DNA of 64,000 nt from positions 496,001-560,000 of the forward strand of contig JAXDJV010000002.1 in assembly GCA_034667465.1 (NCBI GenBank). The letters are read 5' to 3'. How positions within the stretch are numbered: the first letter of the stretch is position 1; every line of letters starts with the position of its first letter. The DNA is from JAOBAU01 sp034667465 (GTDB lineage Bacteria; Acidobacteriota; Thermoanaerobaculia; Gp7-AA8). The translations under genes were made by a program, and so were the position numbers. The notes beneath the pieces are model-generated. The model was given only the letters and a program-made list of their open reading frames with translations, was not told the origin of the DNA and searched no databases. This document shows, piece after piece, positions 17,382 to 25,730 of this stretch.

Positions 17382-18452
17382 ATGGCCATACCAAATGACA
17401 AATTGAAAGCGGCCGAAACCGCCCTGACGCAGATCGAGCGCCAGTTCGGCAAGGGCTCGATCATGCGCCTCGGCGCGAAAGAGTTCCTGCCGATCAGCTC
17501 GATCTCGACCGGCTCGATCGGCGTCGATTCAGCGCTCGGCGTCGGCGGCATGCCGCGCGGCCGGATCATCGAGATCTTCGGTCCGGAATCATCGGGCAAA
17601 ACAACCCTCTCGCTGCATGTGATCGCCGAAGCACAGCGCACCGGCGGCCTTGCGGCGTTCATCGACGCCGAGCATGCGCTCGACGCCGAATACGCGAAGA
17701 AGCTCGGCGTCGACGTCGACAATCTCCTCGTCTCGCAGCCGGACAGCGGCGAGCAGGCGCTGGAGATCGCGGAGGTGCTGGTTCGCTCCGGCGCCATCGA
17801 CGTGATCGTCATCGACTCGGTCGCCGCACTCGTGCCGCGAGCGGAGCTCGAAGGCGAGATGGGCGATTCCCATGTCGGTTTACAGGCACGTTTGATGTCG
17901 CAGGCTCTGAGAAAATTAACAGGCATCGTTTCGAAATCTAAAACGTGTCTCATTTTCATCAACCAGATCCGCGAAAAAATCGGCGTGATGTTCGGCAATC
18001 CGGAGACGACCACCGGCGGCCGCGCGCTCAAGTTCTACTCGTCGGTGCGCGTCGACATCCGCCGCACGAACCAGATCAAGGAAGGCGACGAAGTGGTCGG
18101 CTCCCGCGTGAAGGTGAAGATCGTCAAGAACAAGTGCGCCGCGCCGTTCCGCCACGCGGAGTTCGACGTAGGTTACGGCGAGGGCATCTCGAAGACCGGC
18201 GAGCTCATCGACCTCGGCATCGAGAACAAGCTCGTCGAGAAGTCAGGTTCCTGGTTTTCCTACGGTGACGTTCGCCTCGGCCAGGGTCGCGAGAACGCGA
18301 AGATGTTCATCCGCGACAATCCCGATCTCTCCGCCGAGATCGAAGGGAAGGTTCGCCGCGCGCTTGGCATCGGCGGCAACCCCGACATCCATCTCGTCGA
18401 GAACGATTCGCCGATGGTCGCGCAGGTAAAGCCGACCAAAGCATCGCGCTGA
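17382..18452 (+). CDS. recA: Recombinase RecA
   Basis: 356 residues, typical length. Walker A GPESSGKT at 67-74, Walker B VIVIDSVAAL, the DNA-binding loop regions GEMGDSHVGLQARLMSQALRK (partly quoted: MGDSHVGLQ) and NQIREKIGVMFG, and the conserved ETTTGGRALKFY. It polymerises on single-stranded DNA, catalyses strand exchange and promotes SOS repressor cleavage. A good ribosome-binding site (AAGGAG, seven-base spacing) fixes the ATG at 17382. A hairpin of repeat family B follows the stop by seven bases. Confidence 0.99.
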   Translation: MAIPNDKLKAAETALTQIERQFGKGSIMRLGAKEFLPISSISTGSIGVDSALGVGGMPRGRIIEIFGPESSGKTTLSLHVIAEAQRTGGLAAFIDAEHALDAEYAKKLGVDVDNLLVSQPDSGEQALEIAEVLVRSGAIDVIVIDSVAALVPRAELEGEMGDSHVGLQARLMSQALRKLTGIVSKSKTCLIFINQIREKIGVMFGNPETTTGGRALKFYSSVRVDIRRTNQIKEGDEVVGSRVKVKIVKNKCAAPFRHAEFDVGYGEGISKTGELIDLGIENKLVEKSGSWFSYGDVRLGQGRENAKMFIRDNPDLSAEIEGKVRRALGIGGNPDIHLVENDSPMVAQVKPTKASR

Positions 18453-18459
18453 TTTCGCC

Positions 18460-18484
18460 GGAGGCGGGCGAAGCGCCCGCCTCC
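18460..18484. repeat. Hairpin repeat family B, copy 1 (probable recA terminator)
   Basis: Perfect 11-base arms GGAGGCGGGCG and CGCCCGCCTCC around the loop AAG, then CACACTCCC. The inner 19 bases recur at 62599-62617. No U-run follows, so termination would rely on stem strength alone. Confidence 0.75.
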
Positions 18485-18512
18485 ACACTCCCTTGCGGTA
18501 CGCTGGCAATCG

Positions 18513-19262
18513 ATGCGACTCGATCAGGCGATTGCCGAGCGAAATCCTGAGATCTCCCGCCGCAAAGCACGCGAGCTGATCTCCGCACGTCGCGTGCTGG
18601 TGAACGATCGTCCGGTCGGCATCGCCTCGCGCGAGATTGCAGCGGCCGATCGAATCGTGATCGTCGACGAGTTGCCTGCGGTCACGATCCTTCGCGAAGG
18701 GAAAGACTGGATCGCGGTCGACAAGCCGTCCGGCATGGCGGTGCAACCGGTTCGCGATCGCGCCCGCCGTTCGCTCGAAGAGCTGCTGCGCCTCCGGCTT
18801 CGCGGCGAGCTCTATCTCGTCCATCGCATCGACACCGGCACGAGCGGCGTCGTCCTCTTCGCCCGCACGCGCGACGCGGCGGCGCGTCTGTCCGAGCTCT
18901 TCGCGAAACGCCTCGTGCAGAAAACGTATCTCGCGGTCGTCGAAGGGGAGATCGCCGAGGAGCTGACGATCGACACGCCGATCGCCGAGAGAGAAGCGGT
19001 GACGATCATCCGTCCGCGTGCAAGCGCTGATGGCCTCACCTGCATCGAAGCGGAGATTCGGACCGGCCGGACGCATCAGATCCGCATCCATCTGCAATCG
19101 ATCGCGCATCCGGTCGCGGGCGATCGCCGTTACGGCTCGACGCTCAACGCGCCGCGGCTGATGTTGCACGCGTGGCGGATCGAGCACGAGTCGTTCGGCG
19201 TGCTCGAGGCTCCCGCTCCGGACGATTTGATACGATGCCCGCCGCTATGGACGAACCGCTGA
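18513..19262 (+). CDS. RluA-family 23S/tRNA pseudouridine synthase
   Basis: 249 residues. An S4-like RNA-binding domain occupies about residues 1-50 (MRLDQAIAER, SRRKARELISARRVLVN in part). The catalytic domain contains VDKPSGM and HRIDTGTSG, whose Asp107 is the family nucleophile, and the later GRTHQIRIHL and VAGDRRYG motifs. It isomerises specific uridines in RNA to pseudouridine. The exact target (RluC, RluD or RluA type) is not clear from sequence; RluD-like domain order is the best guess. It overlaps hslV by 16 bases. Confidence 0.92.
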   Translation: MRLDQAIAERNPEISRRKARELISARRVLVNDRPVGIASREIAAADRIVIVDELPAVTILREGKDWIAVDKPSGMAVQPVRDRARRSLEELLRLRLRGELYLVHRIDTGTSGVVLFARTRDAAARLSELFAKRLVQKTYLAVVEGEIAEELTIDTPIAEREAVTIIRPRASADGLTCIEAEIRTGRTHQIRIHLQSIAHPVAGDRRYGSTLNAPRLMLHAWRIEHESFGVLEAPAPDDLIRCPPLWTNR

Positions 19263-19786
19263 TCCATGCAACAACGGTCATCTGCGTGCGACGCGATGAC
19301 AAGGTCGCGATGGCCGGCGATGGCCAGGTGACGGTCGGCAACACGATCATGAAGCACGGCGCCGCGAAGGTTCGCCGTCTCTATCACGACAAGATCCTCG
19401 CCGGATTCGCCGGCTCCGCCGCCGACGCCTTCGCGCTCTTCTCCCGCTTCGAAGCGAAGCTTGAAGAGTTCCGCGGCAACATGGAACGCTCGGTCGTCGA
19501 GCTGGCGAAGGACTGGCGGATGGACAAGTACCTCCGCCAGCTGCAGGCGATGCTGATCGTCGCAAACAACGAGCGCGCGTATCTCGTCTCCGGCAACGGC
19601 GACCTCATTCAGCCCGACGACGGCATTCTCGCGATCGGCTCCGGCGGCGCATTCGCGCTTGCCGCCGCGCGCGCGCTCATCAAGCACACCAGCCTGGACG
19701 CTCCCGCGATCGCGCATGAATCGCTGCGCATCGCTTCCGAAATCTGCATCTACACGAACGACCGCATCACGGTCGAAAGCCTCTAA
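19247..19786 (+). CDS. hslV: ATP-dependent protease peptidase subunit HslV
   Basis: 179 residues from the ATG at 19247. The proteasome-beta-like fold is shown by TTVICVRRDDKVAMAGDGQVT, with catalytic N-terminal Thr at residue 9 after removal of an eight-residue leader. Other family signatures are GFAGSAADAFALF, KDWRMDKYLR, AIGSGG and ICIYTND. The usual E. coli protein exposes Thr2 directly, so here a short propeptide (MDEPLIHA) must be removed; another in-frame ATG at 19235 would lengthen it by four. It partners with HslU, which starts three bases after the stop. Confidence 0.96.
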   Translation: MDEPLIHATTVICVRRDDKVAMAGDGQVTVGNTIMKHGAAKVRRLYHDKILAGFAGSAADAFALFSRFEAKLEEFRGNMERSVVELAKDWRMDKYLRQLQAMLIVANNERAYLVSGNGDLIQPDDGILAIGSGGAFALAAARALIKHTSLDAPAIAHESLRIASEICIYTNDRITVESL

Positions 19787-19789
19787 ACG

Positions 19790-21196
<1,407 letters not shown>

Positions 21197-21229
21197 GAAC
21201 CTTCACGACACGTCAACCGTACTGATTCC

Positions 21230-21967
21230 ATGAAACAACTGCTGGGAGTGGTCTGCGCACTCGTTGCGATGCGCGCGGGAGCGGACACGCTTTTCGACGT
21301 CAAAGCGACCGTCAATCGGCTGGCGGCGAAAACGCCGATCCACGCGACGTTCGCATTGCAGCGGAACGTGAAGACGGCCGGGCGTTTCGCGAATGACAAC
21401 ACGGCGCGCAACCTGTCGGTGGAAGTGACACACGACGCGAGCGGAATGACGTTCGTGATTCCGCAGCCGCTGCTCGACAAGGCTTCACAGGAGTCGCACA
21501 CGCACGCCGAGGACAACGCGGCGCAGAGCGCGATCGATTCGATCTCGCCGGGCGCAATCGTCGAAGCGATCGATTTTCGCGATCGCTTCATCAGCATGGT
21601 GGAAGGAAGCACGGTCACCGAGGAGAAGCGCGTCGTCTTCCGCGGAAAGCCGGCTCGACTGCTCGTGCTGAAACTGAGCACTGTGAAACGGAAGCACAAG
21701 AACAGCGTCGAGATCGGCGATTCGAAATCGGATCAGCGGCTGAATCTCTGGATCGGCGATGACAATCTTCCCATCGCCGCGGAGCGGACGGAGAAAACGA
21801 CCGCAGGCTTCATGATGATCAAAGCGACGCACGAAGCTCGGACGAATTACACGTTTGCGCACACAGCCGACCGTTTCTTCGTCGCGCGCGTCGAGACGAA
21901 CGGCAGCGGGTCGGGACTCGGCCAGAACTTCGAAGAATCATCCGTGCAGACCGTCACGCTGCATTGA
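21230..21967 (+). CDS. Exported protein of unknown function
   Basis: 245 residues with a probable signal peptide (MKQLLGVVCALVAMRAGA). The mature part is rich in beta-strand-like alternation and resembles no family I can name; late segments RLNLWIGDDNLPIAAERT recall LolA-like or outer-membrane lipoprotein-sorting folds, but this is weak. No SD of note precedes the ATG. The stop codon directly abuts the stop of the convergent permease gene at 21968 with no base between them. Confidence 0.7.
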   Translation: MKQLLGVVCALVAMRAGADTLFDVKATVNRLAAKTPIHATFALQRNVKTAGRFANDNTARNLSVEVTHDASGMTFVIPQPLLDKASQESHTHAEDNAAQSAIDSISPGAIVEAIDFRDRFISMVEGSTVTEEKRVVFRGKPARLLVLKLSTVKRKHKNSVEIGDSKSDQRLNLWIGDDNLPIAAERTEKTTAGFMMIKATHEARTNYTFAHTADRFFVARVETNGSGSGLGQNFEESSVQTVTLH

Positions 21968-23068
21968 TCACGACACGGTCTTCTGGAACGCGCGCGCACT
22001 CGCGGCGATCAGCACCGCGGAGATCGCGAGCAGCGACAACACCGGCGTGAGCAGATCGGAAAAGGTCGCGCCGCGGATGACGATGCCGCGCGCGATCTGA
22101 ATGAAATGCGTCGCCGGCAGCAGATGCGAAACGATCCGCAGCGGCAGCGGTAACGACGACAGCGGGAAGACGTAGCCGGACAGCAGCACCGACGGCAGCA
22201 TGATTCCCATCGCCTGCTGCATCGCTTCCATCTGCGATTTCGCGCGGGACGAGATCAGCAATCCGAACGACAACAGCGCGAGGATGTAGACCGACGACAG
22301 CAGAAGCAACAGCGTCAGGCTGCCGTAGATCGGCACCTGGAAAAGCCAGCGCATCAGCACGATGACGATGAGCAGCTCGATGTAGGCAAGTCCGAGATAC
22401 GGCAGGATTTTCCCGAGGACGACAGCGAGCGGCGAGACCGGAGTGACCATCAGCTGTTCGAGCGTGCCGCGCTCGCGTTCCTTCACGATCGCGAACGCCG
22501 ACAGGATCGTGCCGGAGAACGTCAGCAGGATGGCGATGAGTCCGGGGATGAGCAGGTTCGCGCTGCGCATGTCGGGATTGAACATCATCATCGGATGCGC
22601 TTCGACGATCGGCTCGCGCACGTCGGAAAGCATGCGCACGATGTTGTTGTGGAGGATGACGCCGCTGGCGGCGGAGAGCGCCTGCGTGGCGACGCTGGAG
22701 TCGGAGCCGTCGATCATCACGAGCACGTCGGCCTGCCGATGCGCGACGATGTTTCGCGCGTAATCCGGCGGGATCTCGATCGCAACCTGGGCGCGGCCGC
22801 TGACGACGGCCTGCTGCAGTTCTGCGCGCGAACGGACGTACAGCTTCGCGTCGAGCAGCGACGTCGCTTCGAACTGGTCAACGAGTTGACGGCTTTCCTG
22901 CGAGTGACTCTGATCGAAGATGACCGTCGGGATGTGCTTCGCGTTCATGTCGATCACGCCGAAGAGAATCAGCTCGAACACCGGAACCATGATCGAGAAG
23001 AAGAGCGTCATCCGATCGCGCATCATCTGCGTCAGCTCTTTGCGGAACACTGCCGCGAAGCCGTTCAT
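21968..23068 (-). CDS. ABC-2 type permease (YhhJ/YbhR-like drug exporter subunit)
   Basis: 366 residues. An N-terminal helix (LFFSIMVPVFELILFGV) is followed by a large extracytoplasmic domain of about 140 residues and five C-terminal helices, the classical layout of YhhJ/YbhS/YbhR permeases. Conserved features include FRKELTQMMRDRM at the start, KERERGTLEQLMVTP before helix 3 and the LPLRIVSHLLPATHFI stretch near the end. Last gene of the TetR-HlyD-ATPase-permease run, overlapping the ATPase gene by four bases. Only one permease is present, so a homodimer is likely. Confidence 0.92.
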   Translation of the reverse strand: MNGFAAVFRKELTQMMRDRMTLFFSIMVPVFELILFGVIDMNAKHIPTVIFDQSHSQESRQLVDQFEATSLLDAKLYVRSRAELQQAVVSGRAQVAIEIPPDYARNIVAHRQADVLVMIDGSDSSVATQALSAASGVILHNNIVRMLSDVREPIVEAHPMMMFNPDMRSANLLIPGLIAILLTFSGTILSAFAIVKERERGTLEQLMVTPVSPLAVVLGKILPYLGLAYIELLIVIVLMRWLFQVPIYGSLTLLLLLSSVYILALLSFGLLISSRAKSQMEAMQQAMGIMLPSVLLSGYVFPLSSLPLPLRIVSHLLPATHFIQIARGIVIRGATFSDLLTPVLSLLAISAVLIAASARAFQKTVS

Positions 23069-24045
23069 CGGATGACCTCGATGCGATTCGCTTCCACTTC
23101 TTTGCCGCGCGTTTCGGTGAGACGAACGAAGACGTCTTCGAGCGACGGCGCGATCTCGAGCACCTTCACGTCGCCGGCGCCAAACGATTCGAGATCCTTC
23201 TCGACCTTGTCGTTCGTGATCTCTGTATCGATGAGGAGATGCAGCGACGTGCCGAAGATCGTTGCGGCGCGCACGTACGGCAGCGTTCGCGCGGACGTCA
23301 TCGCTTTCGCGACCCCTTCACTGCACTGCGCTTCAACACGGCGCGTTCCTTCCGGCGTCACTTCGGGCAGCTCTTTCAGTTGATCGGGCCGGCCGCTGAC
23401 GATGAGACGCGAGAGGTAGAGATACGCGACCGACGCGCAGCGCTCCGCTTCGTCCATGTAGTGCGTCGTGACGAACATCGTGACACCGCTGCCGGCGAGC
23501 TCGAAAAGCAAATCCCACAACTCTCGGCGCGCGACCGGATCGATACCGGCTGTCGGTTCGTCGAGAAAGATGACGCGCGGACGATGCATGAGCGCGGCGG
23601 CGAGTGCGAGCCGCTGCTTCCAGCCGCCGGAAAGCGCGCCGGCGAGACGATCGCGATACGGCGCGATATGCGTCAGCTCGATCGCCCATTCCATCCGCTC
23701 TTTTCGTTCGGCGCCTTTCAGTCGATAGATCGAGCTGAAGAAATCGAGGTTCTCGTCAACGGTCAGATCGCGATAGAGCGAGAAAGCCTGCGAGACGTAG
23801 CCGATGTGCTGGCGCACGAGCTCTCCATCTTTCTCGACGTCGTAACCGTCGACCGTGGCGTGGCCGGCGGTCGGGACGAGCAGCCCGCAGAGAATGCGGA
23901 TGAGCGTCGACTTACCGGAACCGTTCGGGCCGAGGAGGCCGAAGATCTCGCCGCGCGGAACCTGCAGCGTGACGTCGTCGAGCGCGCGGAACGTGCCGAA
24001 GTCTTTCGTCACGCCCTGGACGTCGATGCCAATGTCGGCGCTCAC
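23065..24045 (-). CDS. ABC transporter ATP-binding protein of the exporter
   Basis: 326 residues, a single ATPase domain. Walker A GPNGSGKST at 39-47, signature ALSGGWKQRLALA, Walker B VIFLDEPTAGIDP and switch histidine in TTHYMDEAE. E. coli YbhF and YhiH-type homologues carry two tandem ATPase domains; this is the half-size form. It overlaps both neighbours by four bases, so the three transporter genes form one translationally coupled unit. Confidence 0.94.
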   Translation of the reverse strand: MSADIGIDVQGVTKDFGTFRALDDVTLQVPRGEIFGLLGPNGSGKSTLIRILCGLLVPTAGHATVDGYDVEKDGELVRQHIGYVSQAFSLYRDLTVDENLDFFSSIYRLKGAERKERMEWAIELTHIAPYRDRLAGALSGGWKQRLALAAALMHRPRVIFLDEPTAGIDPVARRELWDLLFELAGSGVTMFVTTHYMDEAERCASVAYLYLSRLIVSGRPDQLKELPEVTPEGTRRVEAQCSEGVAKAMTSARTLPYVRAATIFGTSLHLLIDTEITNDKVEKDLESFGAGDVKVLEIAPSLEDVFVRLTETRGKEVEANRIEVIR

Positions 24046-25028
24046 GGATGTCCCTTCACGCCGAGGTCGACTTCGGCGGCCATGCCCGGCTTGAGCTTCG
24101 GATTCGGATCGACGATGACCTTCACGCCGAAAACCTGTTCGGCGCGTTGCGCGCGCGTCTGCACGTTCTTCGGCGTGTACTCGCCTTCGCTGCTGACCGT
24201 GGCGACGTGGCCGGCGAACGTTTCATTGGGAAAAGTATCGATGCGCGCTTTCACCGATTGCCCGACGTGCACGAGGCCGAGCATCGTTTCGGGAACGTAG
24301 ACGCGCACCCACAATTGGTTCGCTTCGAGAATTTCGGCGACGCTCTGATTCGGTGCGACGAGATCACCGGGACGCAGCCCGAACGATTGCACGACGCCGG
24401 CGACGCTCGATTTCACGTCGGTCTCCGCGCGCTGTTTCATCAACGTCTCGAAGCGGCGCTGCTGCTGTTCGACCTGCGCGCGCAGCTGCGCGATCTCTTC
24501 CGGACGCGTTCCTTTCTGCAACAACCGCAGGTCATCTGCGGCGGTTTTTGCCTGCGTCATGGCGTCGTCGAGCAGTTGATGTGAAACGATTCCTTCGCGA
24601 TAAAGCGCCGCCATCCGCTGCCGGTCTTTCTCTTTGTTCGCGGCGATCGTTGCCGCTTTCGCGATCTCTTCCGGGCGCGCGCCGGCGAGTCCCTTCTTCA
24701 GGTTTGCATTCGCCGCTTCGATCGCCGCGCGCTGTTCGGCCAGCTGTCGATCGATCGTCTCCGTTTCGAGCGTTACGATCGGCTGGCCGGGCGCGACATG
24801 CGTCCCTTCATCGACGAACACGCGGACGACGCGGCCGCCGTACAGCGACCCGACGTTCACCGTCCGCGCTTCCAGCGAGCCGCTCAGAACGACTTCCTGC
24901 GGCTTTCTTTTTTGCTGCATCCAGACGAATGTTGCGCCCGCCGCGACGAGAAGAATCACGATCGGCAGGAGCAGCTTCAGACGGTTTGGCTTTGCGGGCA
25001 CGACGACCTCCGGTAACGATTGCGCCAC
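24042..25028 (-). CDS. HlyD-family membrane fusion protein
   Basis: 328 residues from a GTG at 25028. Short cytoplasmic tail, one membrane helix (LLLPIVILLVAAGATFVW, about 19-36), a lipoyl-like half motif VFVDEGTHVAPGQPIVTLE, a long coiled-coil hairpin (about 90-200, rich in Glu/Gln/Ala/Lys), the second lipoyl half SVAGVVQSFGLRPGDLV and a beta-barrel. It links the inner-membrane ABC exporter to the cell exterior, similar to YbhG/YhiI. The first 221 bases overlap the 3' end of the tetR-type gene in another frame. A later start would delete the membrane anchor, so I keep the GTG. Confidence 0.92.
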   Translation of the reverse strand: MAQSLPEVVVPAKPNRLKLLLPIVILLVAAGATFVWMQQKRKPQEVVLSGSLEARTVNVGSLYGGRVVRVFVDEGTHVAPGQPIVTLETETIDRQLAEQRAAIEAANANLKKGLAGARPEEIAKAATIAANKEKDRQRMAALYREGIVSHQLLDDAMTQAKTAADDLRLLQKGTRPEEIAQLRAQVEQQQRRFETLMKQRAETDVKSSVAGVVQSFGLRPGDLVAPNQSVAEILEANQLWVRVYVPETMLGLVHVGQSVKARIDTFPNETFAGHVATVSSEGEYTPKNVQTRAQRAEQVFGVKVIVDPNPKLKPGMAAEVDLGVKGHP

Positions 25029-25620
25029 TCGTCCAGACGTCGATCAGTTGATCGATGTAGTCGTCGAGCGGATACGGTTTCGCGGACACGTTGAGAATCT
25101 GATGAAGGAACACGTACGACTGCAGCGATCCCATGAAGAGGAGCGCCGCGGCGCGCGGATCGCGGATGCGAACGACGCCCGCTGCGGCCGCGCGGCGGAA
25201 GTATTCGGTGACCATGCGCAGGCCGCGTTTGGGCGGGGAGGAATCGCTCGACGTGTCGAACGGCAGCACGAATGAAGTCGACGCGCGGTTGTGCATGTAG
25301 ACGGCGAGATTCGTGGCGATCGTGGTCTGCGCGAACGGGATGAAGCGCTCGGCGATTGCGCGCAGGACAATGCGCGGATCGGTGGCAGGATCGATGGCCT
25401 GCAGCGCGGAGATGAACTCCGGCACTTCGACGGCGCCGCTGTGAATGGCTGCGACGAAGAGCTCGTGCTTCGAACCGAAGTGCCGCAACACGGCCGCGGC
25501 GGTCACGCCGAGCTCGGCGGCGATGCCTGCGAGCGTCGCCGTCTCGTATCCCTTCGCCACGAAAACGCGCCGAGCGGTTTCGAGCAGCTGTTCGCGGGTG
25601 ATGCGTGGAGGACGTCCCAT
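24808..25620 (-). CDS. TetR-family transcriptional regulator with long basic C-terminal tail
   Basis: 270 residues. The helix-turn-helix is in TATLAGIAAELGVTAAAVLRHF (core GVTAAAVLRHF at 38-48), and the ligand domain ends near residue 198 (LIDVWTSG), where most family members stop. Here the frame stays open for about 70 more residues, very rich in Arg, Ala and Ser, which are encoded over the first 221 bases of the HlyD gene. The start ATG is abutted by a palindrome that looks like its own operator. It probably represses the exporter operon that it heads. Confidence 0.85.
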   Translation of the reverse strand: MGRPPRITREQLLETARRVFVAKGYETATLAGIAAELGVTAAAVLRHFGSKHELFVAAIHSGAVEVPEFISALQAIDPATDPRIVLRAIAERFIPFAQTTIATNLAVYMHNRASTSFVLPFDTSSDSSPPKRGLRMVTEYFRRAAAAGVVRIRDPRAAALLFMGSLQSYVFLHQILNVSAKPYPLDDYIDQLIDVWTSGAIVTGGRRARKAKPSEAAPADRDSSRRGGRNIRLDAAKKKAAGSRSERLAGSADGERRVAVRRPRRPRVRR

Positions 25621-25650
25621 CGTTAGTAAATGAACGTATATTTACTAACG
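25621..25650. promoter_or_regulatory. Palindromic operator for the TetR-type regulator
   Basis: Perfect 10-base arms CGTTAGTAAA and TTTACTAACG separated by 10 bases. It begins directly at the base before the start codon of the regulator. It overlaps a minus-strand -10-like TATACG (25635-25640), so binding would block transcription of the operon. Confidence 0.75.
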
Positions 25651-25661
25651 AGATTCGTCAA
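25635..25661 (-). promoter_or_regulatory. Candidate promoter of the TetR-exporter operon
   Basis: Minus strand: TTGACG at 25656-25661, 15-base spacer, TATACG at 25635-25640. The spacer is shorter than the ideal 17. If used, transcription would start only a few bases before the ATG, giving a leaderless or nearly leaderless message; no Shine-Dalgarno sequence is present in the palindrome. Confidence 0.4.
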
Positions 25662-25678
25662 GAGGCTGAAAACAGAAA

Positions 25679-25702
25679 CGGGAGGGCGTTTCCGCCCTCC
25701 CG
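25679..25702 (-). terminator. Intrinsic terminator of the TonB receptor gene
   Basis: Perfect 10-base arms CGGGAGGGCG and CGCCCTCCCG with a four-base loop. On the minus strand it is followed by TTTCTGTTTT. It lies 29 bases after the receptor stop and insulates the TetR operon downstream. Confidence 0.88.
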
Positions 25703-25730
25703 TCACTCGGGAACTGCTGTTGATCGAATC

